A stretch of DNA of 64,000 bases. Origin: Sporocytophaga myxococcoides DSM 11118 (GTDB taxonomy: Bacteria; Bacteroidota; Bacteroidia; Cytophagales; Cytophagaceae). Both the position numbers and the translations under genes were made by a program. A model generated the notes under the pieces. The model was not told the origin of the DNA, did not search any database, and saw nothing but the letters and a program-made list of their open reading frames with translations. The stretch is from NCBI RefSeq assembly GCF_000426725.1, contig NZ_AUFX01000013.1, forward strand, positions 94,476 through 158,475, written 5' to 3'. The number at the start of each line of letters is the position of its first letter. Position 1 is the stretch's first letter. Shown one piece after another: positions 18,889-29,058 of this stretch.

Positions 18889-20478
18889 ATGAATTTAACT
18901 CCATCAGAAGCTCCTCTTACTGAACATCAGGTAAAAAAAGGATTAAACCTGATCGTGAAAGACGGTCTCATGGCAGAAGCAATGGCAACCTTTACAGGTG
19001 GTGCGTTTTTAGTATCTTATGCATTAAAGTTGGGAGCATCAAATTTTCAGATTGGATTGCTGGCTTCGATGCCTACTTTAACAAATCTTTTCCAATTACT
19101 GGCAATTTATTTGATATACCTGATTGGAAACAGGAGAAAACTTTCAGTAGCAACTTCTTTGTTTGCAAGGCTTCCATTGTTATTTATAAGTCTTATTCCA
19201 TTTCTATTTTCACCATCTACAGGATTATCTCTCTTGATTCTGTTTCTTTCCTTTCATTATATATTAGGAGCAATAAGCGGCTGTAGCTGGAATTCATGGA
19301 TGAAAGACCTTGTACCTGAAGATCAACTTGGAACTTATTTTTCAAACAGAAGCCGGCTTATACAAATGTTAAATGTGGCGTTGAGCCTGGCTTGTGCTTT
19401 CTTCCTGGATTTTATAAAATCAAAGTTTCCTCAATGGGAAATGAACACATATTCAATTATGTTTTTTCTTGGCGGTCTGGCAGGATTATATGGGGTTTAT
19501 ATCGTATCAAAAGTTCCTGAACCTAAATTAGCAGCTATCAAGACAAATGTATTTAGACTTTTCAAAACTCCATTCAAAGAGAAAAACTTTAGAAATCTTT
19601 TAATATTTAATTCATTCTGGGCTTTTGCTGTAAACCTTGCAGCCCCCTTCTTCAGTGTATATCTTCTGAAGATGTTGAATTTACCATTATCTTATGTTAT
19701 CGGTTTTTCTATTCTTAGTCAGGCAACAAACATTCTCTTTATAAGAGTTTGGGGAAAATACTCTGACAAATACAGCAATAAAACCATACTCAGAATATGC
19801 GGTCCAATATATCTGTGTTGCATATTTGCATTTACATTCACAACGATGCCTCATGCACATGGTCTCACACTACCATTGCTTGTTCTGATTTATATGTTTA
19901 ATGGAATTTCGGTTGCAGGAATAAATCTTTCCCTAACAAACATAGGAATGAAGCTTGCCCCTAAAGAGGGAGAAGCAACAGCATTCCTGACAATAAGAGG
20001 TCTGACAAATGCATTCTTTGCAGGAATTGCACCTATCATTGGTGGGTATTTTGTAGACTTCTTTTCAAAAAGAGAATTGTCGTTCAACTTTGAATGGAAA
20101 GCACCAGACGGTGATTTCGTCTTACATACATTAAATATTCAAACCTGGGACTTCTTCTTCTTGTTTGCATTCTTATTGGGTATAGTTGCATTATACAGAC
20201 TATCCTATGTGAAAGAAAAAGGCGATGTACATCAGAAAGTTGTAATAAATGAAATATCCTCAAGCTTCAGAAAGGAATTAAAAAGTAATGCTATGTTCCA
20301 GGGAATCAAAAGCATGTTTTATATACCATTTTCATTTTTCTCAATACTTAAGAGAAAGAGAAGAATTTATAAATACAAAGTAAAGAAGAAAGCAACCAGC
20401 GGCGTTTCAAAATTGGTTTCTATCTCTGAAAGCCCAAAAGGACATCATTCCAAAGAAAGTAAATTAATAAAAGCTTAA
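18889..20478 (+). CDS. MFS transporter
   Basis: A 529-aa polytopic inner-membrane protein with about 11-12 hydrophobic segments. Residues ~25-60 give the first helices (M-A-T-F-T-G-G-A-F-L-V-S-Y-A), and a loop with basic residues (G-N-R-R-K-L) sits in the usual MFS position after helix 2. A long loop precedes the last helix, and the ~75-residue basic C-terminal tail is cytoplasmic. Substrate is unknown. It converges on the heptosyltransferase-like gene with only 16 bp between the stops, without an obvious terminator. Confidence 0.9.
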   Translation: MNLTPSEAPLTEHQVKKGLNLIVKDGLMAEAMATFTGGAFLVSYALKLGASNFQIGLLASMPTLTNLFQLLAIYLIYLIGNRRKLSVATSLFARLPLLFISLIPFLFSPSTGLSLLILFLSFHYILGAISGCSWNSWMKDLVPEDQLGTYFSNRSRLIQMLNVALSLACAFFLDFIKSKFPQWEMNTYSIMFFLGGLAGLYGVYIVSKVPEPKLAAIKTNVFRLFKTPFKEKNFRNLLIFNSFWAFAVNLAAPFFSVYLLKMLNLPLSYVIGFSILSQATNILFIRVWGKYSDKYSNKTILRICGPIYLCCIFAFTFTTMPHAHGLTLPLLVLIYMFNGISVAGINLSLTNIGMKLAPKEGEATAFLTIRGLTNAFFAGIAPIIGGYFVDFFSKRELSFNFEWKAPDGDFVLHTLNIQTWDFFFLFAFLLGIVALYRLSYVKEKGDVHQKVVINEISSSFRKELKSNAMFQGIKSMFYIPFSFFSILKRKRRIYKYKVKKKATSGVSKLVSISESPKGHHSKESKLIKA

Positions 20479-20494
20479 CTGAAAATCTCTTTAA

Positions 20495-21613
20495 TCAGGT
20501 TTGCACCAATATTGTAAGATTAGGCTCCCGGGATGGTTTAATCAGCTGCTTAACTGCTGACAAAATCACTTCGGGAGTTATCTCTTTCGGTTTATTAACA
20601 AAAGACTTTTTATAAGCATAACTAATTATAGTATTTTTGCTTTGCGTATCAAGAGGAACATCAAATGGTAAAACCTCGTGAGGAACACACCATGGAGCAT
20701 GTTGAGGATTAGTAAGTGCATACAGAACAACAACAGGTGTCTGAGTTGCAGCTGCAATATGCACGCTCCCTGTATTATTCGACACTACAACTTTAGCTTT
20801 TTTAATTAAGGAAATAAACTCTCCCAGATTTAATTCTCCTGCTAAATTAAAAACTTTATTATTAGTCTTATTTTCTATAACTTCTGCCAGGTTTCTTTCC
20901 TCCTTATTACCTGTCACCACTACTGGCAATCCTAATGAGTTTATCATTAAAAGGGTAGCTTCAGAAAATTTCTCCAGACAGAACATTCTCTTTTCTTCAC
21001 TGGCTCCGGGGTGTATAACAATATATTCATTTTCCATAATCCCCTTTCTCTTCATTAGTTCTGTCAGGTTTGTATCATAATATTCAGGAAGACAAATATT
21101 CAATTCTTTATTTGTGGTAAAACTTCCCGTATATCCTACCAAATCCAGCTGTCTTGTAACTTCATGTTTTATTTCTGTAAGAGGCTCTGTTTCCGGTACC
21201 CAGTCAGAAATGAGTTTATAAGGATTTTCACGACAATACCCTAATACTCTTGGAATTCCTGCCAGATGGCATAGCATAGCTGCTGGCAAAGGATTCTGAC
21301 TATATACTGTAAAAATTATTGCACCATCATACTTTTCGTTTCTCAAGAATTCAATCATTTCTAAAGTTTGCATAGTAGAGATTTCACCTATATTTTTAAC
21401 CCAAGGTGTGTCGAATACTATGATGCGGTCAATAGTAGGAATAAATTGCGCAATTGCTTTTCCTGAAGAAGAAGTTAGTAAAGTAATTTTTCTCTCCGGA
21501 AAACCTTCTTTTAAAGCTTTAAAAGCTGGGGTTGTCATAAGGACATCCCCCATGTTATCCAGACGAATGCACAGTATATTCCTAATATTCTGCCAATCTT
21601 TAAAATTTTCCAT
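20495..21613 (-). CDS. glycosyltransferase family 9 (heptosyltransferase-like)
   Basis: A 372-aa GT-B enzyme of family 9, which transfers ADP-heptose to LPS cores or other glycans. N-terminal I-R-L-D-N-M-G-D-V-L-M-T-T-P-A and the C-terminal donor-site stretches V-S-N-N-T-G-S-V-H-I-A-A and P-V-V-V-L-Y-A-L-T are clear. It is the last gene of the minus-strand glycan cluster, next to the HldE-like gene that would make its donor. Two more family-9 genes lie at 26791-27786 and 27926-29047, so several heptoses may be added in sequence. Confidence 0.93.
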   Translation of the reverse strand: MENFKDWQNIRNILCIRLDNMGDVLMTTPAFKALKEGFPERKITLLTSSSGKAIAQFIPTIDRIIVFDTPWVKNIGEISTMQTLEMIEFLRNEKYDGAIIFTVYSQNPLPAAMLCHLAGIPRVLGYCRENPYKLISDWVPETEPLTEIKHEVTRQLDLVGYTGSFTTNKELNICLPEYYDTNLTELMKRKGIMENEYIVIHPGASEEKRMFCLEKFSEATLLMINSLGLPVVVTGNKEERNLAEVIENKTNNKVFNLAGELNLGEFISLIKKAKVVVSNNTGSVHIAAATQTPVVVLYALTNPQHAPWCVPHEVLPFDVPLDTQSKNTIISYAYKKSFVNKPKEITPEVILSAVKQLIKPSREPNLTILVQT

Positions 21614-21642
21614 TTGATTCTATTTACGCATTTATCATACAT

Positions 21643-23121
21643 TTATACAGCTTTAGAAGAAGGGCTGGAATCTTTAATTTTATTTATAATATTCGTTGTC
21701 GATTTATCTTCAATAAAACCTACGACCCTCACTTCTCCTCCAAACTCATTTACAATACTTGCTTCAGGAATGATTTTTGTCTTATAATCTCCACCTTTGA
21801 CAAAAAAATCAGGTTTTATTGCCTGAATTATTTTTGAAGGTGAATCTTCTTCAAAAGATATTATAAAGTCAATTGTTGCTAAACCTGACAATACACTGAT
21901 TCGATCTTCCAGACTATTTATCGGACGATCCTCCCCTTTAAGTCTTTTAATACTTATATCACTATTTAAGCCTACAATTAATATATCACCGAAACTCTTC
22001 GCCTGATTTAAAAGATCTATGTGTCCCTTGTGAAGAATATCAAAGCAGCCATTAGTAAAAACAATTTTTTTTCCGCTTACTCTGAATTTTTCAATTTTGC
22101 CAACAAGGCTTAACAACGAATTGAAATATTTTGGATTTCCACTAAAATAGCCTTTCAGTTCCTCAGCGCTGCAGCTACATGTTCCTTCTTTCTGAACAAC
22201 AATTGATGCTGCAGCTGAGGCAATTTCCAAGGCTGCTTTGGCATCATTTTTACAACACAAAGAAAGTGCGAATGCACTTATAAATGTATCTCCTGCGCCT
22301 ATGGCATTTCTATTGTCTCCAGGTATAGCTTTAATCCAAAAAGGTTCTTTACCTTTTTCAAATAAGAAAGATCCATCTGCATCCATTGTAGATATTACAA
22401 CTTCAGCACCTGTAACTTCAAGCAATTTTTCACCTTTGACAGATACCTGTTTAATTCTGGCATTGTTAGTTATTTTAGAAAGATTTAAAAGGGTTACAGT
22501 CTCTTCATAATTTGGCTTTACAGCCTTAGGCTGTATGGATTTAAATTTTTTTAAATCTTTTGAGTCTATGACGAATATTTTTTCTTTTTCTGACTTTAGT
22601 TTCCTTAGATGCTTTATAACTGATTCAGTTAAAATTCCATACCCATAGTCAGAAAGTATAACAGCGTCAACACTATGATAAATCTTTTTTATTCTATCAT
22701 ATAATACTGATTCGGTTTCCGAAGAAATAGAATCTGTATTTCCTTCGTCAATTCTTAGAAGTATCGAGGATGATGCGGTGACTCTCCTTTTTGATAAAGT
22801 ACTTCTATTTTTTTCCTGGATAATATAATCGGTATTAATCTTATTACTTTTAAGTACATCGATAAGCTCTTTACCATCATTATCTTTACCGAGCACTGTA
22901 ATAAAAATTACCTCAGCACCTAATGCTGAACAATTTATTGCTGTATTGGCAGCTCCGCCGCATTCGTGAATTTGCTCTTCAACATTAATAATAGGAACCG
23001 GAGCTTCCCTGCTAAGACGCTCAGAATAACCTTTTATATATGTATCGAGAATGGCATCTCCAACGATCAATATTTTTTTACCCTCAAAATTCCCTATCAA
23101 ATTATAGTATTGATTATTCAT
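21643..23121 (-). CDS. hldE: bifunctional HldE-like heptose 7-phosphate kinase / 1-phosphate nucleotidyltransferase
   Basis: A 492-aa fusion matching HldE/RfaE length and order. Residues ~1-330 form a PfkB-type kinase (G-D-A-I-L-D-T-Y, C-G-G-A-A-N-T-A, and the catalytic G-A-G-D-T-F near 275). Residues ~350-490 form a nucleotidyltransferase (T-N-G-C-F-D-I-L-H-K-G-H, and V-K-G-G-D-Y). In the ADP-heptose pathway the kinase makes heptose 1,7-bisphosphate, and the second domain adds AMP after GmhB has removed the 7-phosphate. Its start overlaps the end of the GmhB-like gene by four bases. GmhA and HldD are not in the window. The exact sugar could be another heptose or pentose. Confidence 0.92.
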   Translation of the reverse strand: MNNQYYNLIGNFEGKKILIVGDAILDTYIKGYSERLSREAPVPIINVEEQIHECGGAANTAINCSALGAEVIFITVLGKDNDGKELIDVLKSNKINTDYIIQEKNRSTLSKRRVTASSSILLRIDEGNTDSISSETESVLYDRIKKIYHSVDAVILSDYGYGILTESVIKHLRKLKSEKEKIFVIDSKDLKKFKSIQPKAVKPNYEETVTLLNLSKITNNARIKQVSVKGEKLLEVTGAEVVISTMDADGSFLFEKGKEPFWIKAIPGDNRNAIGAGDTFISAFALSLCCKNDAKAALEIASAAASIVVQKEGTCSCSAEELKGYFSGNPKYFNSLLSLVGKIEKFRVSGKKIVFTNGCFDILHKGHIDLLNQAKSFGDILIVGLNSDISIKRLKGEDRPINSLEDRISVLSGLATIDFIISFEEDSPSKIIQAIKPDFFVKGGDYKTKIIPEASIVNEFGGEVRVVGFIEDKSTTNIINKIKDSSPSSKAV

Positions 23122-23690
23122 ACCTTAAGCTTTCTGTTTAAATCAACAATACTTTCCAATGCATCTTTCAAATTCTCAGCAACAAAGTCTGGTCTCCTAT
23201 ATGGACCTAACAGCCATTCTGTTTCATTCCCATTGTTTATGAGTATCGTTTTACAACCGGCCCTGCTACCTGCTTCCACATCATTAAGAATATCTCCTAT
23301 CATCCATGAATTGGATAAATTTATATCATGAATGTTGGCCGCTGTTAATATCATGCCTTCTTTAGGCTTTCTGCAACTACAGTCTCTTCGGTATTCAGGG
23401 TGAGTACTACCTGGATGATGAGGACAATAATAATAACCATCTAACCGGATTGAAAATCGATTTAAATAGGTGAATAAATATTCACCTACATTTTTAACTT
23501 CTTCTTCTTTGCAATATCCCAGGCCAACTCCAGACTGATTGGTAACCACTATAATTTTAAACCCCATGTCCTGTAATTCTTTTAGCCCCTTAAACGCATT
23601 TTCAAAAACAACAATTTTTTTTGTATCCACATTGTAGGGAATGTCTTTTATCAGTGTCCCATCTTTGTCAAGAAATATTGCCCTTTCCAT
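23118..23690 (-). CDS. gmhB: D-glycero-D-manno-heptose 1,7-bisphosphate phosphatase-like (HAD-IIIA)
   Basis: A 190-aa HAD phosphatase. Asp8 and Asp10 in L-D-K-D-G-T are the nucleophile and acid. V-T-N-Q-S-G-V gives motif II, and I-G-D-I-L-N-D-V-E-A gives motif IV. The Cys/His zinc loop specific to GmhB-type enzymes is present as Y-Y-C-P-H-H-P with C-S-C-R-K-P-K. It should remove the 7-phosphate from heptose bisphosphate. It sits between the SDR and HldE-like genes, overlapping the latter by four bases. Confidence 0.92.
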   Translation of the reverse strand: MERAIFLDKDGTLIKDIPYNVDTKKIVVFENAFKGLKELQDMGFKIIVVTNQSGVGLGYCKEEEVKNVGEYLFTYLNRFSIRLDGYYYCPHHPGSTHPEYRRDCSCRKPKEGMILTAANIHDINLSNSWMIGDILNDVEAGSRAGCKTILINNGNETEWLLGPYRRPDFVAENLKDALESIVDLNRKLKV

Positions 23691-23702
23691 ACCAGTATGT
23701 TA

Positions 23703-24422
23703 TTAAGGCCATGAAGTTTCACGCATTGGAATAACCATTACTTCAGGAATAACAGATCCTTCAGGCTGCATCAAAACATGTCTTACAGTAAATGCAACGT
23801 TTTTCGGATCTTGTAACAGGTTAGGATCTACATCAGGGAAGCGTTCAAGAATAAAAGGTGTCTGCATACCTCCAGCTACAACAGCAGTAACTTTTAGATT
23901 GTCTTTTCTTGCTTCGACATGCAAGGCATGACTAAAACCTAAAAGTCCCCATTTACTTGCATGGTAAGCTGATGCGTTTGCCCAGGTTCTCTTTGCTGCT
24001 GTTGATACGATATTTACAATATGCCCTTTACCATTTTTTAGCAAATGAGGATAAGAAGCCTTTGCAACATTAAAAGGTCCGGAAAGGTTTACCTTGATTA
24101 CCCGATTCCATTCTTCATAAGTCAGCTCGTCTACTGATTTGGTATAGTCAACACCAGCATTATTAATGACAACATCCAGCTTCCCATGATCCTTAATAAT
24201 TGCAGCAATTACATGCTCCACATTTTCCTGATCACCGACATCCATTTTATAGTCACATGCTCTTCCTCCCGAGCTATTGATTTCGTTTACAATTTTTTTA
24301 AGATTATCCTGGTTTATATCAACGGGGATAATAATTGCATCATCAATGGCTAACATCTTACCTATTGCCGCTCCCAGCCCCTGACCCCCTCCAGTTACGA
24401 GAATTACTTTATCCTTTAGCAT
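23703..24422 (-). CDS. SDR family oxidoreductase in the glycan cluster
   Basis: A 239-aa classical short-chain dehydrogenase. T-G-G-G-Q-G-L-G is the cofactor loop near residue 9, N-N-A-G-V-D follows near 87, and the catalytic Y-H-A-S-K-W is near 152 with preceding Ser in N-I-V-S-T-A-A. Spacing of 12 bp to gmhB and 4 bp to the upstream glycosyltransferase places it firmly in the operon. It may modify a sugar or sugar nucleotide, but the family is broad. Confidence 0.92.
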   Translation of the reverse strand: MLKDKVILVTGGGQGLGAAIGKMLAIDDAIIIPVDINQDNLKKIVNEINSSGGRACDYKMDVGDQENVEHVIAAIIKDHGKLDVVINNAGVDYTKSVDELTYEEWNRVIKVNLSGPFNVAKASYPHLLKNGKGHIVNIVSTAAKRTWANASAYHASKWGLLGFSHALHVEARKDNLKVTAVVAGGMQTPFILERFPDVDPNLLQDPKNVAFTVRHVLMQPEGSVIPEVMVIPMRETSWP

Positions 24423-24426
24423 AACT

Positions 24427-25761
24427 TTAAATTTGATTTAATTTCTTTTCTTTTAATGTTTTTGATTTCCCAATGTTCCCCCAAAATTCGCTTATAGAAT
24501 TTTGAATTTTTCCGAAACGGCTAAACTGTGCCCCAAGTATTTCTTCATAGATTTCAGATACCATTTTGCCTACCCGATCCCACGTGAATAATGTATTTAC
24601 TCTTTTTACAGAGTTGAAGCAAAACCTTTTCATCAACCCCTTATCTGATGAAAGGTCATACAACCTTTTACCCAGTAGTTCAGGATCGTTGGGTGGAACA
24701 AGAAATCCTGTTTCGCCATGTTCTACGCTGTATTTGATCCCTCCCACATTAGATCCTATTACAGGTGTCCCGCATGCCATAGACTCCAATGGTGTAATGC
24801 CAAATGGTTCATACCACGGCGTAGTTACAAAAACATCTGCAGCGTTATAATAATGTTTTAATACTTCCCTTTTCTTTCTTCCGGTAAAGAAAACATTTGA
24901 AAGAACATTCTCATTTCTTGCCAAATCCATAAGTCTTGATATTTCAGGAGTTTTAGAAGGATCAGGATCATCTGATTCCCCTCCGACAATAACCAATCTT
25001 ACAGGATCATCCTTTAGCTTCAACAACTCTTTCAAACCAAGCACAACATTATCTATGCCTTTCCGTTTTACCAGCCTTCCCAATTGCAGAATTAAAAACT
25101 CTGAAGGATTAAAACCCAGCTTTAACTTTGATTGATATTTGTCAATAGGAAAGAATTCTGCTTTATCAAAACCACATGGTACGATACGAACTTTATCAGT
25201 ATCTGCCATATAATGAATAACCAAGTCTTCCATATCCTGGGGACATTCGGCTATAATAATATCTGCATCCTTAGCTACCTGTTCTTCAATACTGAAGCGC
25301 TCATCAGGAAATCCATCATCTTTCCCCTGATACAATCTTCTGATTCTTCCCAATGCATGAAAAGTAATAACAAATGGAATTGAAAGTATATTTTTGATTA
25401 ATGAGGCAACATATCCGGACATCCAGAAATGAGCGTGTATCAATTCATAGTTGATTTTATTTGAATCAATAAAATGAATCATTCCTGATGCAAATTCATC
25501 CATATAGACAAAGATATTCTCCTTAGGAAGAATTACTTTGGGCCCTGCTTTTATATGTACTATTCTAACACCTGGTTCCATCAAAATTACCTGACCTGTA
25601 TCTGCATTGTCCCACCTTGTAAAAATATCAACTTCGTAGCCATACTGAACAAGTTTTGATGCAAGTCTTGAAACATAAACATTTTGTCCTCCACTATCTA
25701 CCCCCCCTATTAAAGCAAGAGGAGAAGCGTGCTCACTTATAAATGCTACTTTTCTTTTCAT
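24427..25761 (-). CDS. glycosyltransferase family 4 (GT-B)
   Basis: A 444-aa GT-B enzyme. The N-terminal Gly-rich loop G-G-V-D-S-G-G-Q-N-V-Y-V resembles the sucrose-phosphate-synthase/MshA branch. The C-terminal half shows L-G-R-L-V-K-R-K-G and the donor-binding E-P-F-G-I-T-P-L-E-S-M-A-C-G-T-P-V. The acceptor is unknown. It lies four bases from each neighbour in the cluster, next to another GT-B enzyme. The N-terminal residues support the chosen ATG. Confidence 0.94.
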   Translation of the reverse strand: MKRKVAFISEHASPLALIGGVDSGGQNVYVSRLASKLVQYGYEVDIFTRWDNADTGQVILMEPGVRIVHIKAGPKVILPKENIFVYMDEFASGMIHFIDSNKINYELIHAHFWMSGYVASLIKNILSIPFVITFHALGRIRRLYQGKDDGFPDERFSIEEQVAKDADIIIAECPQDMEDLVIHYMADTDKVRIVPCGFDKAEFFPIDKYQSKLKLGFNPSEFLILQLGRLVKRKGIDNVVLGLKELLKLKDDPVRLVIVGGESDDPDPSKTPEISRLMDLARNENVLSNVFFTGRKKREVLKHYYNAADVFVTTPWYEPFGITPLESMACGTPVIGSNVGGIKYSVEHGETGFLVPPNDPELLGKRLYDLSSDKGLMKRFCFNSVKRVNTLFTWDRVGKMVSEIYEEILGAQFSRFGKIQNSISEFWGNIGKSKTLKEKKLNQI

Positions 25762-25765
25762 AACT

Positions 25766-26746
25766 TTAAACCTCGATCTCCTCTCTGTTTTTCAATACTG
25801 CATTAAAAGTATCAAGCCAGTCAAGCTTAAATCTCTCTATACTAAATTTAGATAAAGCAATAGACTTTGCTCCATCCCCAAGTAATTTGGCTTTCTGAGG
25901 ATCATTCAACAAAGATTTCATTTTGGCAATAAGGAAATCTACATCCGTATGAATATATCCAGATATATCGTTTACAATAGTTACAGGCATTTCAGTGCTT
26001 GCCAATCCAATGATCGGAATCCCAACCATCATTGCTTCACAAACAGAAAGCCCCAGACTGGTATATCTTATTGGATTAAAAAAGAACCGATATTGAGATA
26101 TGAAAGATGCAACTTCCGTATTTTTAATCTCGCCAAGTCCGCCTACTTCGTGAGATCCCATACCTATGATATCTATCGGAACTTCATTTCTGACCTTATG
26201 AAATATGTCAAGCCCCAATCTTCTTCCTCTTTTCACAATGCCGTTTATTACAACTATACCCTTGTCAAGTTCTCCACTGTAACTTACATGAGGAGGTACA
26301 AGCACACCATGCTCAATTACCTTAGAAGGTGTTCTGTTATTATCCCACATAAGATTGTTGTAGTGAGTTACATGAACCAGCAGCATCTGAGGATCATCTA
26401 CGATATGTTTGGTATCCGTAGGTACATCTCTTGGTGGATCATGCTCAAGATATATCTTAGGTAAAGCACGTTGTTCCGGGCTTAAAATTTCGTGCTGATC
26501 CTGTAGGTAACTCTTCTTTGATTGAAAAAGAATTATATCAAAGTCCATTTCTTTTACCTTTTCAACAGGAACATTATGAACGTTACTTCCCCAAGGAAAC
26601 GAATCAGTTTTTCCACCATAACCTTCTTCTCCACCAGGTTTTACAGGAAGATAAAATTCTGCATTTGACTGAGTAAGGTAATACAGATAACTTCCATGAA
26701 TATGCCATGTAAATATTTTTAAAGGCTTTCCTTTATTTATCGTCAT
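25766..26746 (-). CDS. glycosyltransferase, GT-B fold
   Basis: A 326-aa GT4-like protein. The N-terminal part (F-T-W-H-I-H-G-S-Y-L-Y-Y-L) is of the kind seen in bacterial GTs of this cluster type. The C-terminal part carries F-N-P-I-R-Y-T-S-L-G-L-S-V-C-E-A-M-M-V-G-I-P, the variant of the E-x7-E donor-binding motif. It is four bases upstream of the family-4 transferase. Acceptor and donor are unknown. Confidence 0.88.
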   Translation of the reverse strand: MTINKGKPLKIFTWHIHGSYLYYLTQSNAEFYLPVKPGGEEGYGGKTDSFPWGSNVHNVPVEKVKEMDFDIILFQSKKSYLQDQHEILSPEQRALPKIYLEHDPPRDVPTDTKHIVDDPQMLLVHVTHYNNLMWDNNRTPSKVIEHGVLVPPHVSYSGELDKGIVVINGIVKRGRRLGLDIFHKVRNEVPIDIIGMGSHEVGGLGEIKNTEVASFISQYRFFFNPIRYTSLGLSVCEAMMVGIPIIGLASTEMPVTIVNDISGYIHTDVDFLIAKMKSLLNDPQKAKLLGDGAKSIALSKFSIERFKLDWLDTFNAVLKNREEIEV

Positions 26747-26790
26747 ACTTATATATTTTAATCGATCCCACTTCCAACCAAATTGTATTT

Positions 26791-27786
26791 CTATGACATA
26801 AGTATATCTTCTGTTCTTTTTAATACATATCTAAAATTCTTTGCTTGATGAGGCAAAATAATTTGATGAATCTTTTTGTTAAGAGGAGCCCATCTTTTTG
26901 GATCTGAGTTAAGAAATATCACAAGACTTTTGGTTCTGGTTGCAGATGCAAGATGTGAAACTCCAGTATCATTAGAGAATAGTAATTTTGCATTTCTGAT
27001 CAAAGAAGTGAGAACTCCAAGACATGTTTTCTCAACCAAGTCTATAGGCCTGTATTTCATAAGGCCCTTAACTTCCATGGCTATCTTTTTCTCTTCTTTG
27101 GTTCCTGTCAGCACTACTTTGTATCCTTTTTTAGAAATCATATCTCCAATGTTTGCAAAATTTTCAGGCTTCCATCTTCTGGTAGTATCTCTTGAACCCG
27201 GATGCAGAACTACATAATCCCCAGGATTTAATTTATACTTTTCAACCAGATTATTGAATAAAATATTTTCATCCTCTTTAAGAGGAAATTCCAACATCTT
27301 ACCATTTGCCTTAATTCCCAGGAACTTCATTAGAGAAAGATGTCTATCTATCTCCGACAACCCTTCAGGATATTCCATATACAATTCATTATTTGGACAA
27401 TAATCTCCTGACTTAAAATATCCTGCTGTCCTCTTCGCTCCAAACATCTCCACCATCGGATTTACAATTGATCCATTACCTTGCATCTGAATGATCAGAT
27501 CAAATTCAGATGTAAGGACCTTATCAGCAAATTTTATAAATTCAACAGGTTTATATTCTTGTTCTGGTAACCCGGGGAAACCTGGAAAATTAATAAATCC
27601 TGAAAAGTACATTGGATATCTGTCGACAAAAGCTTTAGCCCAAGGCAGGCCGATTAATGTAATTTCTGAATCAGGGAGATATTTCTTTAATGCTCTTACT
27701 GCAGGTATTGCACATAACATATCTCCCAACTGCAGTGCTCTGAAAATTGCTATTCTCTTTGGATTCAGTCCCCTCAAATCTCTCAT
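26791..27786 (-). CDS. glycosyltransferase family 9 (heptosyltransferase-like)
   Basis: A 331-aa family-9 enzyme. It shows the N-terminal R-A-L-Q-L-G-D-M-L-C-A-I-P-A, the central V-L-H-P-G-S-R-D-T-T-R-R-W, and the C-terminal donor site S-N-D-T-G-V-S-H-L-A-S-A-T. It presumably uses ADP-heptose made by the HldE-like enzyme downstream. Its stop is 44 bp from the next glycosyltransferase gene, and it is preceded by a 139-bp gap that could hold an internal promoter. Confidence 0.93.
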   Translation of the reverse strand: MRDLRGLNPKRIAIFRALQLGDMLCAIPAVRALKKYLPDSEITLIGLPWAKAFVDRYPMYFSGFINFPGFPGLPEQEYKPVEFIKFADKVLTSEFDLIIQMQGNGSIVNPMVEMFGAKRTAGYFKSGDYCPNNELYMEYPEGLSEIDRHLSLMKFLGIKANGKMLEFPLKEDENILFNNLVEKYKLNPGDYVVLHPGSRDTTRRWKPENFANIGDMISKKGYKVVLTGTKEEKKIAMEVKGLMKYRPIDLVEKTCLGVLTSLIRNAKLLFSNDTGVSHLASATRTKSLVIFLNSDPKRWAPLNKKIHQIILPHQAKNFRYVLKRTEDILMS

Positions 27787-27925
27787 GCTTGTATTCCTCT
27801 CTATTGTTTCAATTATTTAATCAGATCATTTGTTATTTCTAAGGAAGAACAAGGGTGTACTAAACAAAAAGAGATAGAATAGAAATATGATATACTGCCT
27901 TTGAAGATTTTAAATACTTAAGTAT

Positions 27926-29047
27926 TTATCGTGTTAATGTCATTGCTGCTTTGTAAACTTCTTCCACTGATATAGATTCTATGAATGATTGTTGATGTTG
28001 ACACTTTTCAGTATGAGGTTCAAAGGGATAAGGATCAACAGGAGCTATGCCACAAACAGAACACTTAATATCCCACCCTATAACAGGTCTATGTTTCTCT
28101 CTTGTAAGTGGTGCCCAGTTGATAAGGTTCGGAGCCCAGTACAATCCTACCGTTTTTGCTTGTGCAGCTATAGCTACATGAAGGGCTCCTGTATCTATAG
28201 AAATAACAAGAGAAGATATATTATATAAAGCAGCAAGCCCTCCTATTGAAAACTTGCCAGAAGAATTATAAATATCAATACCAGACATATTAACAATCTC
28301 GTCATTGTATTTCTTATCTTCTTCGGAGCCTGTCAGTATTACGATGAAACCAGAATTAACAAGAAGTTTGCTCAGATCAGAGAACTTCTCTTTTGTCCAC
28401 ATTCTTCGTATATCTTTCCCACATGTGTGAATAGCAATAAACCTGTTTTTGATATTATTTGCATTTAAAAAATCTTTAGCCTCTGAATAATCTCTCTGAA
28501 ACAGATTGATTTTAGGCGGAGATAGATATAACGGAGCACCAGCCAGAGAAGCTACCTCCAGATATCTGATAAGTTCTGATTGATAGTAATGAAAGCTAAG
28601 GCTACAATCTGGTTGATCAGAATCCTCACAACTTAAACCAATTGTATATTTTGAATTTAACCTCTTCAAGAATGGAATAGCAGCGTTTCCCTTTCCTTGA
28701 AAACTAATAACCAAATCAAAATTTTCCTTTTTGATGGATGTAAAGAATGACTCTACTTCTATAGAATTCTCAGTCATTCCAGGTTCTTCCCTCAAACCGT
28801 TCATTACAGGAATGACAATAACACGGTTTATACACGTTCTCTTTAAACCGCCTTCATTTTTCTCTTCCAAAAAAAATTTGTGCCACTCCTTCCCCAATAA
28901 AATAATTTCAGCATTGGGAAAGAAATGGCTCAAAGATTGAATCGCAGGAAGTGTAACAATAAAATCTCCAAGAGCATTTGCCCTGAGAATTCCTATCTTT
29001 TTCACTTCCTTTTTATCAATACTCCCCGAAGGAAAACCGTACTTCAC
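27926..29047 (-). CDS. glycosyltransferase family 9 (heptosyltransferase-like)
   Basis: A 373-aa family-9 enzyme, the third in the cluster. It shows R-A-N-A-L-G-D-F-I-V-T-L-P-A near residue 22, H-T-C-G-K-D-I-R-R-M-W in the middle, and S-I-D-T-G-A-L-H-V-A-I-A-A near the donor site. The C-terminus carries extra cysteines (C-S-V-C-G, and a Cys in H-T-E-K-C-Q-H-Q), reminiscent of a small metal site. It lies 11 bp downstream of the PEBP gene. Confidence 0.92.
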   Translation of the reverse strand: MKYGFPSGSIDKKEVKKIGILRANALGDFIVTLPAIQSLSHFFPNAEIILLGKEWHKFFLEEKNEGGLKRTCINRVIVIPVMNGLREEPGMTENSIEVESFFTSIKKENFDLVISFQGKGNAAIPFLKRLNSKYTIGLSCEDSDQPDCSLSFHYYQSELIRYLEVASLAGAPLYLSPPKINLFQRDYSEAKDFLNANNIKNRFIAIHTCGKDIRRMWTKEKFSDLSKLLVNSGFIVILTGSEEDKKYNDEIVNMSGIDIYNSSGKFSIGGLAALYNISSLVISIDTGALHVAIAAQAKTVGLYWAPNLINWAPLTREKHRPVIGWDIKCSVCGIAPVDPYPFEPHTEKCQHQQSFIESISVEEVYKAAMTLTR

Positions 29048-29058
29048 TATAGTTATTT